Source: Crotalaria pallida
Lineage: Eukaryota; Streptophyta; Magnoliopsida; Fabales; Fabaceae
Direction: 5' to 3'
NCBI GenBank assembly: GCA_037953625.1
Contig: CM075649.1
Location: 125,671,290 to 125,735,289, forward strand
Length of the DNA: 64,000 bases
Below are positions 11,365-24,143 of the stretch, in pieces; position 1 is the stretch's first letter; each line of letters begins with the position of its first letter. Position numbers and translations under genes: made by a program. The notes beneath the pieces were generated by a model. That model was not told the origin of the DNA. It ran no database searches and saw only the letters and a list, made by a program, of their open reading frames with translations.

Positions 11365-12792
11365 GTGGAATTCAAAGTTGGTAGTGATGGAGTGTTGAGG
11401 TATAAGGATCGTGTCTGTGTGCCGGATAATGTGGAGATGAAAGGAATGATATTGGAAGAGGCTCACAAGAGTAAGCTGAGTTTACACCCTGGTTCTCAGA
11501 AGATGTATCAAGATCTCAAGAAGATATTTTGGTGGCCCGGAATGAAGAGGGAAGTTGCGGAATATGTATCGCGATGTCTGACGTGTCAAAAAGCGAAGGT
11601 GGAGCATAAGAAGCCCGGTGGTGAGCTACGACCGTTGGAAGTGCCAGTATGGAAGTGGGACTGCGTAACTATGGATTTTGTCTCTGGTTTTCCGAGGACT
11701 CAGAAGGGATATGATGCTATATGGGTAATCGTGGACAGATTGACGAAGACTGCACGGTTCATTCCGATCAACATGAAGTATTCAATGGATAGGCTGGCTG
11801 AGCTATATTTGAAGGAAGTGGTGAGATTGCATGGAGTACCCTCAAGTATAGTGTCAGACAGAGATCCGCGTTTTACTTCAAAATTTTGGGTTAGTTTGCA
11901 AGCAGCAGTCGGAACAAAGTTGGATTTAAGTTCCGCATATCATCCGCAGACTGATGGACAGTCAGAGCGAACTATCCAAACGTTGGAAGATCTGTTGAGA
12001 GCCTGTGTGATTGAGAGTGCTGATGATTGGGATTCTTTTCTGCATCTGATTGAGTTCACCTACAACAACTGTTTTCATTCAAGCATTGGAATGGCGCCGT
12101 ATGAAGCTTTGTATGGTAGGAAGTGCAGAACACCCTTGTGTTGGTTCGAGACTGGTGAGCATTTGATAATAGGACCAGATCTAGTGCAGCAGACGAATGA
12201 AAAAGTGAGGTTGATTCAGGAAAGGATGAGAGCTGCTCAGAGCAGACAGAAGAGTTATCAGGATAAGAGGAGAAGTCCGCTGGAATTCAATGAAGGAGAT
12301 TTTGTATTCATGAAGGTAGTGCCGACTACCGGAATTGGCAGAATGCTCAAAACCCGAAAACTTACATCTCGTTTCATTGGACCCTACCCAATTCTTAAAA
12401 GAATAGGACCTTTAGCCTATCAAATTGCTTTACCTCCTTTTCTTTCGAATTTGCATAATGTTTTTCATGTGTCTCAAATGAGAAAATATGTTCATGACCC
12501 TTCACACATCATTGAACCCGATTCGATACAACTAAAGGAAAATCTTACAATTGAGGCTTTACCTCTAAGGATAGATGGTAGTAGTGTCAAGAGGTTGAGA
12601 GGAAAAGATATTCCCTTAGTTAAGGTAGAATGGATTCGGAACAATGGAGAGGATGCGACATGGGAGCTTGAGAGCAAGATGAGAAGTTCTTTCCCACACT
12701 TGTTTGCTTCAGGTACTACATTTCTCGGGGACGAGAAATCTTCAAGTTGGGGAGAATGTAACACCCCATCTAATACCTCATATTTGTTTTAA
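11365..12792 (+). pseudogene. Integrase with chromodomain-like tail, Tekay-type pol
   Basis: It opens in a third frame. The HHCC zinc-binding region (HPGSQKMYQDLK ... CLTCQKAK) is followed by the DDE core: Asp in TMDF, Asp in SDRDPRF, and Glu in DGQSERTIQ. Next comes the GPYPIL-type C-terminal region. The tail (VKVEWIRNNGEDATWELESK) looks like a divergent chromodomain, the feature that defines chromoviruses and directs insertion toward certain chromatin. The frame runs through the purine tract and 36 bp into the right LTR before stopping, so the original stop may be lost. Confidence 0.9.
12743..12756 (+). promoter_or_regulatory. Polypurine tract
   Basis: CAAGTTGGGGAGAA directly before the right LTR TG; it primes plus-strand synthesis. 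Confidence 0.75.
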
Positions 12793-13449
12793 ATAATAAA
12801 GAGATTGTTTTGAGAAAGTGTTTTTAAAAGAGTATTTGGAAAGATTATTTCTTGGAGTGAATTTCTTTTTATGATTTCAAGTGATGAATGATTTCAAAGA
12901 AATGGTTTTCATGAGAAAATATTAGGAGTTTTGAATTGAGTTTTTGAAGAAATAATTATGTGTTTGATATTTTATATTTTAAGGAAATTATGATTTTGTG
13001 CAAGAGTTATTTTGTGAGAAGAAAAATCAAATTATTTTCTATGTGTGTGTGTGCATGTATGTGTTCGGTCATGTGTGCATGTGCATGCTAGGGCCTTTGA
13101 TTTTTCTAGAAGCCTAAAGGAGTAGACTAGTATCATATAGGATTAGTTTAGTGGAAAGTGTGGTTAAGGGAATTGACCAACCAATAAGACATGAGATTAG
13201 AGCCTAATTTCACTCTCTTTGTCTAGTGACAAGACCTAAGCCATGCAACTTTTTGGAAAGCCAAAATTGCCCCTAACCATTTCACTCTTGACCGAATTTC
13301 CAAGGGCAAATTGGTAAACTCACGGTTTGCCTATATATACCCAAGACCTTAGTTCATTTCCAACCATTTCCACCATTTCTCATTTCATTTCCTTAAACAC
13401 TTATTCTAAGAGTTCCCCATTAGCTCTTAGAAGAGAGATAGAGAGAGAT

Positions 13450-13481
<32 letters not shown>

Positions 13482-16400
13482 GCCGAGAAGCTTAGAGAGG
13501 AAGGAGAAGGAGATCAAGCCCGAAGACTTAGGTTTTCTCTTGAAGATCAAGTGAAGAAGGTTGAAGATCTTCTCTTTTTCTTTGGTTTGTTCGAAGATCC
13601 TAGAGTTGTTAGAGTAGTTTCTATCTCTAAGTCTTGTAAAGGTTCATTTGTTCTTGCATGTTAATTTTTCTAGTAGATCTATGCTTGTATGTAATTTCTA
13701 AGCCTTGATCTTGAGTTTCAAGAGCCAAACAAACTTGTAGAACCCTAAACTATGGACTCTATTATTCGGCCATGTCTAGGAAACTAGGTCATGATGATTT
13801 TTATTTTGATTCAAGTTCTTGCATGTTAGTTTTATGCTTATACAAGTTGATTTAAGTAGTTAAAATGCTTTGATTTTGGTTTTGATTTTGATAAAGCTTT
13901 GATCTTTGGTTTTTATCTTTAAAAAGTTTAGATCTTTGCTTTGATCTTTAAAAAGTTTTGATCTTGAAGCTTGTATGTGATTTTTGAACTAAAAAGTCTT
14001 AAACTTTGTGTTTGCATGTCACGATTTTAGCAAGAAGTAAAAGGAAATCAACTTTTGAAAAATGGTTTTTGTTTTGATCTAAGTTTATTGTTGTTGCATG
14101 TTAAAGATTTGAGCTTTCCTCTTGGTTTTGTTGATTGAATATTCGGCCAAGGCTTTGAACAAAAAGATCATGATGTGTTTTCCATGAAAAAGGCACTTGC
14201 ATGTGTTTTCTTTTTTGATCTAAATATTTTTAAAGTGCATGCAAGGAAAATAAAATGAAAAATTGTTTTGAAGAGGAAGAGAGATCACGGTTTTATGTTG
14301 AAAAAGAGAGTGGTATTTTTAAAAACCATGTGTTTAAAAGTGTATGATTTGATTTGAGGATTTAAGGTTTGCATGTTGAAAAAGTGCATCAAAAATCTTG
14401 TTTTGCCATGATGATGATTCGGCCTAGGCTAAGTTTAGTAGGATAGATTCTTTTCCATGTGAATTGACTTGATGTAATGAATGTGTTTTGTGATTTAATT
14501 TTAAGAAAAATTATTTGAATTGTGTTGAAATTATTTCTTTTCAATTCGGTTTTGGTGAAAGAAAATGAGTGAGTGAATTTGATTATTCCAACAAGTATTT
14601 TCATGGTTTTGATTTTAAATCTTTGCTGTCCAAGATTTATTCCTAAGGTATTTCAACTTTAAAAATGTTTTTGATTTATGGAAAATGTGGATTTCAAGTG
14701 CTATTTGAAATAACAAAAGTTGGAATGAAAAACACCGAAAAATCAATGTTTTACAAATTGAGAAGATGGCTGAACTTATTTCATACAGCCACATAAATTA
14801 AATTTTTAGTTTGTTTTAACATGAGTTTTCAAATGATTTTGAAGGATTTCAAGTACAAGAAAAGATTGTGATTTGTTTTGGAAAAACGATTGTGTTTTAA
14901 AGAAAAGAATAAAGGAAAATAAGGGATTTTCTATTTCAAGTAAAGAGACCAAGTGATGATTTTTAATTGAAGTAGATTTTTGACAAAAGCGTATTTTATT
15001 TACTGTGAGGTATTCTCTAGACGGTGGGAACGAATTGCAAGGAGAAGCTAGAGATTTCCGAGGACAGAGCGTTTCATTTGCTGGGATAAGAGGTGCGGTG
15101 ATCCCGTAACGTGGTTGCTCGGATCGTGATGAAATGAGACTTACGTGATATATTATGTGCTATATGTTTATCCGTTTTATTAAATTCGATGCATGCTTAT
15201 TTCTGTTATGTATTGGTTCTTTTGTGATTATACTGTTGAGTATACCATATGCTGTCTGGAAAGTTTGAATGTTGTGATATATGATAATGGAAATCATGAG
15301 AAAGAGTAAGACTTGAAGTTAAGTGGAAAAGTAATAAGTGTTGAGATCCAAGAATGTTTCATGGAGCAATGATGCACCAGATGTGGAGATCATGATCATG
15401 AAGCTGAGATCGTGCTGACGGATTCGAGATGGAGAATGATTGTCAAGCGGCTATTGAGAAGGATCAAGAGAATGCAAGAGAGCTATGAGAATTCCTACGG
15501 GAACAGTTTGATGGAATTGTTGCCAAGTGGCTAGTGAAAGTGAAAGAAACATGTGAATATTGTGGGGAACGGACATAACCCTTAGTGGTCGGGACTTGTC
15601 GAAGGGATGAATCAAGGGCAAGCCGACCTTAGGATAATTAAAAGAATTAAAAGACTTTAAAAGACTCTAAAAGACTTTAACATAAGCGGTGAGCTATGAG
15701 AGTGCGAAGTAGTGGAGAGGAAGATACCATGGGTATCTGCGGATACTCAGGTGGAGATTGCATGAGGGGAGGGCAAGGACGGTGAATGTCAAGAAGCCTG
15801 GAGTATGTTTCTAGGCGGAACGAATCCCACATGTGGCATACGAACGTGGTAGGGACTAGGTCCTAAGCCGTGGTAAGTTCTGCACAGCTAACTAGAAATG
15901 ATACTGTCACCCCCTTGATTACAAGTCTAGAACAGTGAGAGGGACTAGAAGGGGGCATTGTGAATTGCCACTGTACCCGAGATTTTCTACAGTGAGCCTT
16001 GATTAAATGATATTATATGAATTGAATGAAATGATTTGAGGCCGTACCGAGAGTTTTACATTTCTCCTGGCTTGGATCCAATTGTGAGACAGCTGTCGTG
16101 CCCGCGTGGTAAAGGTCCTGTACTCCTGTTAGCTTTCGACTAGGATTGGATGGAGACCGAGGAGATGTAGACGTGTGCGTTTTTCCTCAGTGATGGTTTT
16201 TCCCCACCTCATTGAGCGAACCGATTACGATAAAACTTAAGATTAATAAGAAAGATTCAAAGAAGAAGAGTATAAGTGAATGTTGGAAAGATTGAGAAAG
16301 ATTGTGATGAGACTGGAATGTTGAAGAGAATTATGATATTATGTGCACTGAATTACGTGGCATTAAATTATGATTTTGCTATGTTTGAAATATTATTATT

Positions 16401-17383
16401 TGCTTTGTTATGCTTCATTCATTTATGCTATGTGTACTACACGCTTATATTATCCTGTTCTAGTTATCTATTCTGTTCTGTTTATCTTTTCTGCCCTGGT
16501 TATCTTGTCTTGTTCTATATATGTCATCTGTCTTTCTTTCTATTGAGTCTACCCTGAGACCTCACGGTCAACTCGTTAGTGTTCGGAACACTGACTCTCT
16601 CCTACCTGGTTGTCGTATTGGCATTCGCCGGTATTGCAACGGGTAGATAGCGTATCGTGTAGCAATCCACATGTGGCCTCTTCAGGGAGGAGCATGGGAG
16701 GTTGTTCCTGAAGGTTGGATTTGGAGAGGTGAAACTCGGTTGGAGATTGATGATCCAAGGCATATTTTGCGAGGGACGAGTCTGGATGTGCACGTAGGGC
16801 AGGTCACTCTTCGTGACTATCAGGATGGCGGACCGAGGGAGCATCATGAGTACGATGGCGATCCTGCACCTTTGGCTGCAGTGATTCCTCAACCAATGGA
16901 GGAGGAAGACGCAAGTGACTCTGGTCATGAAGCGGAGGCGGATTCTAGTGAGGAAATGGAGACGGATGCTAGTTCGGCTGAAGAGTGATGTCCGGCATTC
17001 TGTGTCTAGATGTTCTAGATGTCTAGGATCTAAGTTCCCAATCGAGGATTACTTTGTGAAGTATCATGGATGTAATTCAGCTACTTTTTAAATTATGGTT
17101 ATGTAATCTTTTTGTAACTATGAACTGCTTTTGGAAAACTTCTGGAGGTGAGACTCCTATGTTATGAAATATGTTTCAGTCGTAATAAAAATGATATTAT
17201 GATATGTTGGTGATGTTTCGATTACGAGAAGTTTAGAAAGTGACAACTCGATTTTCAAGTAAGTGTTAATAGCAACTAATGAACTCATGTTTTTTTTTTT
17301 TTTTTTTAAAAAATGGCCTCATTTTTGCAACAAATTAACAATAAATCAGTTAAGGTTTTGGAAGTGAAAATCAGGCTGTTACA
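12757..17383 (+). repeat. Right LTR of the Tekay-type element
   Basis: 4627 bp. It matches the left LTR with few differences, so the insertion is young. It keeps a segment of about 650 bp that the left copy lacks. Confidence 0.9.
16671..16988 (+). CDS. Open frame inside the right LTR (105 aa), unknown product
   Basis: ATG-started frame in the 3' half of the LTR. The N-terminal half is rich in Trp, Gly and Arg; the C-terminal half is strongly acidic with Asp/Glu/Ser runs. The left LTR keeps only the acidic half (open at 7406-7591) because the 650-bp loss removed the start. Between the two LTRs the acidic part differs at a few residues and keeps the frame. No domain was recognised. It could be chance coding in an LTR or a small LTR-encoded protein. 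It lies on the sense strand, downstream of the candidate TATA box. Confidence 0.3.
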   Translation: MWPLQGGAWEVVPEGWIWRGETRLEIDDPRHILRGTSLDVHVGQVTLRDYQDGGPREHHEYDGDPAPLAAVIPQPMEEEDASDSGHEAEADSSEEMETDASSAEE

Positions 17384-18436
17384 AATAAGACTAGATATCG
17401 TTCCACTCGGGGATTGCAAATTGTTCAACTAATTTTCACCAAAGAGTAGTTAAAAGCAAAATCTATTGGTTTCTACTAATTAATTAATATTGAATTGGAA
17501 TAAAATAAAAACAAAACAGAAAATAAATTAAAGTGTTGAGCGATTTGAGAAACATGTTAGGAACATGGTTTCATTGTATGACGTTGTTTATTTATCATGA
17601 ATCTCTGTTTTTCCCTAAATCATGAACAAATTCCTAAGTTGGTAACTATTAGATCCCTCTTTTATAATTACCGTTTCTTATTCAATTAGATAATCCTTAA
17701 TACCTTAAGAGATTAAACCATTGAATAATCTTAATTAAGAACAGGAATTAATCATGTTATATAATTATCCAATTGTATTCCTACTTGTTGAATAACTATA
17801 TTGTTTGAAGGCATGACCTATTCTAATTCCTAATATCTCAATTGAAGAATTAGAGATCCAAAACAAGACATAAATTGGCCAGATTTATGAATTGAAAATA
17901 AAACGCAATCAAACACATGATTTAGAAACGGAAAAACATCAATTCATGAAATCAATAAACTAATCCATACAAATTCACCAATTCCTAACAAAGAATTTTA
18001 GTTACATATCATGAAAATAAGAACAAGAGAAATAGAAGAATACATGATTACCATGGAAAAGCCTTGGATCTCCCAATCCTTGATCTTCTCATCTTCTAAA
18101 ACTCTCTAAAATTATGTAATCTCCCTATCTCTCTCTCTAATTACTGCTAATGGCTGCCTAACCTAATTCTAAAACGTATATTTAAAAGATAAAACTAATC
18201 CTAATTGAATTGGAGCAAAATTGATCCGGAAGTGGCCCAATTGGGCTTTCTCATGTCTGACACGCAACTTCGGCCCTGATTTTGACCCCGAATATGGACG
18301 AATTTGAGCAAGGATATTTCTGGAAAAATTATAGATCTTTTCCTTAGCTTTAAAATGATACCAAGATTGCCTCATTTGGATAAGCTTAGCTCAAGTTATG
18401 ACCAAAATAACGAACATCGTCATTTTATCGCGGTGT

Positions 18437-18543
18437 GCGGGCCTGGGCGCCCAGGGCTGCGCGCCCAGGCGTGATAGGTCTGTACTGGGTGCATTTTTTC
18501 GCTGTCTGCGGGCCTGGGCGTGGGGGGTTCCACGCCTGGGCGT
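18437..18543. repeat. Palindrome cluster, GCGCCCAGGCGC type (3' LTR of minus Athila-like element)
   Basis: Several units with core CGCCCAGG or CCTGGGCG; counterpart of 34766-34878. Confidence 0.85.
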
Positions 18544-18814
18544 GCTAGACTCATTCCGGCTCCGTTTTGCTTCGTTCTTACGCCATTTTCAAGGTTTTTC
18601 ATCCCCTTTCATGCTCCATATTTATTTTCTTCATTTAAGCTCCGAAAGTACCTGAAACATACCCAAAACGGCTCAAAACATTCAAAGGATTCTAAATTAC
18701 CTAACTTTCTAAAATCTATACAAAAATTCCTAAATTTACCAGAGAAACAGGCCAAATCCATAGTAAAAGGGAGTCAAATTAAGCTCTAAAACATCATATG
18801 TTAGACCTAAATCA

Positions 18815-20691
18815 CACCCCCAAACTTAGTATTTTGCATGTCCCAGGCAAAAGTAAAAAAAAATTCTAAAACAAAAGACTACCATCCAAATCAAAATGTA
18901 CAGCACCTAATTTAAGATTTCGACTCATCAACACAGCCACATATTTCTACAAGCTATTCACATATCAAAACTTGGTTAAAGAAACAAAACCAATCAGAAC
19001 TCAGAACTAGTGAAAACTCTCAACCTCTCAGTGTATATCTCTCATGTGTATCAAGGGTATAAATCAATTCACTCCAGTTCATACAATAGTTAAATGTTAC
19101 CATATGCTTGACCATAGACCAAAATCTCCACTGAAATTATTAAAAACGTGCACAAATCAAAAGGTCTTTAATTTGGTTGTAATGAGGTCATGGCTAAAAG
19201 TGTCAGGTGGGATAAAAGAAAGAAAGGATGAAACTAAGGGCTAAAATGCAAAAACAATTTTCCCTCTAAAAATTATGAATGAGCAATGAATACTATGAGG
19301 ACTCACACTCAAATCACAACTATTTCAAACTTCTTCTTTTTCATTTTAACTCTACTACTTCTTCCAAACACAAATTTCTTTTCTCTTTTCTTTTGTCAAT
19401 TTCCACTTTTTCAGTTTTTTTCTTTTCTCTTTTCTTTTGGAAGAAGAGTAACACTATTACACTTTCACAATTTCATTCTTTTGAACTCTCTCTCTCTCAA
19501 TTGCTCATTCAAAATTCCTAAGGTACTCATAAAAATATACAATCAATGCAAGGTACTAAAGAAAAACCATATTTAGATCAGGCTCAAAATGGGTAATTAA
19601 GGGGAAACAAATCCAACAAAAATCTCTGAAGGCTACAAAAACACCATCATAAATGCCTTAATCATTTTTATGCAAGTAATCAATTATCAATCTCAAAATG
19701 GTCACCGGTCAAGTTCTAGAACACAAAACTAAAGTGAACACACTCATGAAAGAATAGGGGTCTCAAATCAAAATAATTCAACAAATCATATACCCCATCA
19801 AAAGGCTCAAAATCTCATTAAGCTAAAGTCAATTCACTAATCTCAAGTTCTGAAAATTTTTGTCAAAATAACTAGATTTCAAAAATATTTAAAGCTCAAC
19901 AAATAAATAACATGAATCAATGAGTCTAATCCTAAACTAAGTATATACACCTATCATCAGAAAAATAATCCTATGTCTAGAATAATTACAAAACCTCTAC
20001 CTAAGACACAAACCAACAGAAAAAATGGGAGAAAAATTCAGATCGGAAATTTTTTTTATTTTGTCCACTCCCCCAAACTTAAAGGTTGGCTTGTCCTCAA
20101 GCAAACTAAACTAAAACATACCTAACTACAAAATGAAAAATTGCATGAAATAAATTTGGAACATTTACTACTTGCATCTGAAAAATCAGCATTAACAAAA
20201 ATAAGAAAACATTCCCCCAAACTTAATATGAGTCATGAAAAACAAGTGCCCAAAAATAGAACCACTAATGGGGAAAATATTAACTTATATTTGTTACAAA
20301 ATATATAGTTTGATGCAAATAACAAATAATCCAAATAAATAACCAAGCAATAAAACTAAAAAAAAAATCCTAGAAAGCAAATACATATTTTTGTTGCACA
20401 GGTACAGGGATTGGCTAATGGGAAAAAGACACAAAATATATCAAAAATAACAATCCCACATTTTCTTGGTAATTCCACCCAGTGCGCGCCCAGGCGTGCA
20501 GAGCCGCGCGCCCAGGCGCGCCAGGTCTGTACTTGATGCTTTTTTTTTTTGCAGAAAATAAACTAAAAAAAATAACCTACACTAATTACCTAAAAACTAC
20601 TAACTAAAGGAATACTACCTAAACATTGGGTTACCTCCCAACTAGTGCTTGTTTAACGTCACAAGCCTGACGGGTCACCTCTTTTCAGAGG
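18815..20691 (-). other. Non-coding 3' part of the minus Athila-like element
   Basis: No frame with a known domain was seen between protease and 3' LTR, where RT and integrase would normally lie. Three purine tracts of the AAGTTTGGGGG type read on the minus strand, near 18815, 20065 and 20213; the first abuts the LTR. A hairpin TTGGGAGGTAACCCAA (minus) is at 20626-20641, 50 bp after the protease stop. A further GCGCCCAGGCGC cluster is at 20480-20525. Confidence 0.6.
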
Positions 20692-22564
20692 TTAGGGTGG
20701 TTGCCAAGATCCCTTCAAGGGTGGCACCTTGCTATTCAGCCTCTTCTTAACAATCACTCCATTGGAGTGCTGAATGCACATGAGAGGAGCAAAGTTCTCC
20801 GCGGTGATTGGTGGTTTTTCAAAAATTTTAATTATAGTTTGGTCACCATTCACTCGAAGAATTACTTCTCCCCTAGACACATCAATCACTGCCCCTGCTG
20901 TGGCCAAGAATGGCCTTCCAAAAATTAGAGGAATATTTTCATCCTCTTCTATATCTAAAACCATGAAATCTAAGGGCATGATAAAATCTTTCACCTTAAC
21001 CAGAATATCTTCCACCACTCCATATGGGCAGAGGGTGGTTCTATCAGCTAACTGAAGTACTGCCGGGGTAGGCTTAATCTCTCCTAAGTTCAATGATTCA
21101 CAAATAGACAAAGGCATAATGCTAATACTAGCTCCTAAGTCACAGAGAGCCTTACCTGAATACTCCTTGCCTATGCTAATCGGAAGAGTGAAGCTACCTG
21201 GGTCCTTCAGCTTTGGTGGAAGGTTGGATTTGATGATGTTGCTGCACTTCTCTGTTATCAGGAACGTCTCATCGGTGAGCATCCTCTTCTTCTTTGTCAG
21301 CAACTCCTTCATGAATCTCGCGTACATAGGCATTTGTGAGAGTGCCTCTGCAAACGGGATGTTGATCTCCACCTTCCGTAGCATCTCCAAGAATTTGGAG
21401 AATTGCCTCTGGTCATCCTATTTCTTCAACCTCTGAGGATAAGGAATCCTCGGAGGTAGTGGTACTGGAATAGGTGTGCCTTTCTCTTGATCCGCAGGTG
21501 GATCCTGCATCTGTTGCCTTGCATTTGAGCTTCTTCCACTTGGTTGCTTTGGCCCTTCATCCTTCTTCTCAAGTTTAGTTGCATCACCCTTCTTCTGTGG
21601 CTCCTCATACGACTTGCCACTTCGAAGGGTGACCGCCATGCATCGCTCCTTGTAGTTGGTTGCAATCTCTGATATCCGATTGTTTATTTGAGCCAATTGC
21701 ACCTCCAAATTGCGAATGCTGACTTCCTGATTGGCGAAATTCGCCCTTGCTTCTTCCATGAATGAATTAGTTGAGGTAGCCATTGCTTCAAGTGCCTTCT
21801 TCCAGCCTTGCTTCTGTGGCGGTGATGGATTGGGTCCTGGGCTGTACCCTAAGGTGTGAGACTGATTTGTTGGCCCTGGATTGTGGATATTGGAGTACAT
21901 GTTATTTTTAGGTACTCCATCACCCACAAACTTGGCCTGCTCCTCTATGGTGGCCTGACCCTTTCTGACTTTGAAAACACAATCACCATTCCGGTGACCT
22001 CCTCCACAAAAGTCACACTTCATATTGTTGGATGCAACTGCTGCACTGATCTGGCTCATCTGCTTCATTAATGCAACCATTTGTTGCTGCATTTGCTTGT
22101 TCTGCTCGATTAAGATCTGGGTTTGACTAGAATCCAGATCATTGTTCTTCAGAACGCTCTGTTCCACCTGAGTCTTCAATCCTTGACTACTGCTGAATGC
22201 CATGTTTGCTATAACTTCCTTAGCCTCTTCAACAGTCTTCTTCATCAGCTATCCACCAGCTTCTGCATCAACCATACTTTGATTGAATCGGTTGAGCCCA
22301 TTATAGAACAATTGAATCTGCTTCCAGTCTTGCATAAATGTTGGGCACTTCCTTAGTAGCTGGTTGTAACGCTGCCAAGCTTCATGCAACGGCTTGTCGT
22401 CCTCTTGCATGAATGAGTGAACATCTTGCCTCAGCTTCGCTTGCATCCCAGCTGGAACAAACTTATCCATGAATTTGGAGACAAGTACTTTCCAGCTGGA
22501 CAAACTCCCTGGTGCCTGGTTGTTCACCCAAGTTAGCGCCTCGCCCCTCAGTGAGTGTGGGAAG
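20692..22564 (-). pseudogene. gag (main part) and aspartic protease, Athila-like
   Basis: Minus-strand frame, reading from 22564 to 20692. It begins inside the capsid domain (RGEALTWVNNQAP), then has a Cys-His knuckle CDFCGGGHRNGDC, a Gln/Pro/Lys-rich linker and a protease with active site DLGASISIMP followed by the conserved IFGRPFLATA. DLGAS in place of DSGA is usual in Athila/Tat. Two in-frame TAG stops (near 22249 and 21418) break it; otherwise one frame holds. The first part of gag lies at 33154-33445, cut off by the copia insertion. Gag would build particles and the protease would cut them; no RT follows. Confidence 0.85.
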
Positions 22565-24077
22565 TGTAGAATCAAGTCTCCAATGAGGTGGTTTTAGTTT
22601 TGATGATGACAATATAATTAGATCAATGATTTGAAGGAAGAATACAAGCTCATCAACTAAAGAAGATCAAGTTCACCATTAGCTAGTCTTTCTCTCTTTT
22701 ATTTTAATTGTAATTTTATTTCTATAATTGAGAGTGGGTAGCTTAGGAAGTAATCTCATCCTAGGATAAATAATTTTAATGCATGAAAAAGGTTGGGATT
22801 ACATAAAATTATTCCTTGAGAAGAGAATTGAAATTAATTTTAGAAAAACTTAACTTTTATCATCTCTGGACAAAAGACTCGAGTAATTTCCAAAAGACTC
22901 GAGTATTTTGCCTCAAATCAAAGATATGACCGTTAGTTCAGTACATGGGCATTTCTATTGAAAGATGGGCAAAAGACTCGAGTAGTGTCAAAAAGACTCG
23001 AGTATTTTGGTCCTGACAGCAAATTTTTTAACCGTTGGAAGAGGGCAAAAATGGAACTTTCAACTTTGTTTCACTCTCTCATTTACTCTTCCATATATCC
23101 CATCTGATTGCCTTTGCACTACTAACAAGAGACAACAAGAATATTCAAGACATAAGCTTAACATTCTCTTTGCTCATTCTCTCTCTCAAGTGAAAATTCT
23201 CTAACTCAACTATTCATTCATTGTTATTATTTTGTCCAAAGAGTTAGAGATTGTGCTTAATTGTTGTAGAAATCATTTGTTGTATTTCTCCACAAACACT
23301 TTCATATCTTGTTACAAAAATCTTGGTTGATAACCAAGTGTACCTAAGTGGGTCTTAGGTTCATCCAAGTCTTGAGAGGTTCTCAAGCAAAGTCTAAGAG
23401 GTTCTTAGCTTGGTGGGGCTCTTGAAGGTTTCAAGGAGCTTAAGAAGAAGGATCACCAACATCAAATTGGGGTAGAAATTCAAGAGTTTGGTACACTCTT
23501 GGAAGGGTTAGGTTGAGTGAGGCATCTCAATATCCCTTGTAATATTTCTAACAATTTGATTTTAGTAGACACTCCTAAGGTTCTTAGGGGGACTGGATTA
23601 GCTCTCATGATAGAGAGTGAACCAGTATAAAATTGGTGGTGTCCACTTTTTATTGCTTTCTTTACTTTCAAGTAAAAACCAAACCTAAGTTTCTCAAAAG
23701 GGGCTTTTTAATTAGAGTAGTAATTCCGCAGCAATTAGGTTGTTTTTAAGTTGTTATTGCTTTATTTATTTGCTTACTACTCATCCATTAATCTGCTCTG
23801 GACTGGTTTTATTCGTATTGATTTAAAGTGCAAATTTCTCAGAAACTATTTTTCTGCACTCTGCACGATTTACTCGAGTGTTCTTCAGAAGACTCGAGTT
23901 TTCTTGCTATTTTACTCGAGTAGTCTGAAAAAGACTCGAGTGTTCTTGCTCTGTTTCAGAAAAATCTGCACAAAATCAATTATATCTTAATTGCATTCGC
24001 AAATTAGTCACCGTTGCATTTAGATTACTATTCACCCCCCTCTAGTAATTGCTAAGCCCGCTTGTTGGTTTCCAACA
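22565..24077 (+). repeat. 5' LTR of the SIRE-type element
   Basis: 1513 bp, TGTAGAATC...TTTCCAACA. It matches the 3' LTR closely; differences include about 25 bp with more palindrome units in the 3' copy. ACTCGAGT palindromes cluster in its first third and again near its end. Confidence 0.9.
23091..23100 (+). promoter_or_regulatory. Candidate TATA box of the SIRE-type LTR
   Basis: CCATATATCC, also at 32186-32195 in the 3' LTR. It lies about 90 bp downstream of the first ACTCGAGT cluster. Confidence 0.45.
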
Positions 24078-24079
24078 AG

Positions 24080-24092
24080 TGGTATCAGAGCT
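24080..24092 (+). promoter_or_regulatory. Primer-binding site (initiator Met-tRNA)
   Basis: TGGTATCAGAGCT, 2 bp after the LTR end. Confidence 0.9.
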
Positions 24093-24143
24093 CGGTCGAA
24101 AGATCGAGCGTAAAAGCTTTTTCGAAAAGATCCTTTGGAAACT

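Larger units (their letters stand above)
4039..17383 (+). mobile_element. Tekay/Del-type gypsy chromovirus, full length but with broken pol
   Basis: The LTRs are 4039-7980 and 12757-17383, with TGTAACACC...GGCTGTTACA ends. The duplication AATAA is at 4034-4038 and 17384-17388. A primer site matching initiator Met-tRNA follows the left LTR, and a purine tract (12743-12756) precedes the right one. Gag, protease, RT, RNase H and integrase with a chromodomain-like tail are in gypsy order. The very long LTRs (3.9 and 4.6 kb) fit Tekay/Del. Frameshifts in pol make it defective. Confidence 0.9.
3989..18814 (-). repeat. 3' LTR of the minus-strand Athila-like element (split)
   Basis: The pieces are 3989-4038 and 17389-18814, about 1476 bp. 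They match 33670-35147 nearly base for base over the parts compared by eye. The insertion at 4039-17383 with its AATAA duplication splits it about 50 bp from the LTR 3' end. Confidence 0.85.

Noticed and set aside
18398..18789. Open frames in Athila-like LTRs (also 34731-35122 and 51313-51724)
   Set aside because: They arise from GC-rich palindromes and are not kept between families.
19279..19576. Phe/Ser-rich small membrane-like protein
   Set aside because: A T/C-rich run gives Phe and Ser codons in two overlapping frames, which is compositional.
24080..24092. tRNA gene at the primer sites
   Set aside because: Only the complement of a tRNA 3' end is present; no cloverleaf.
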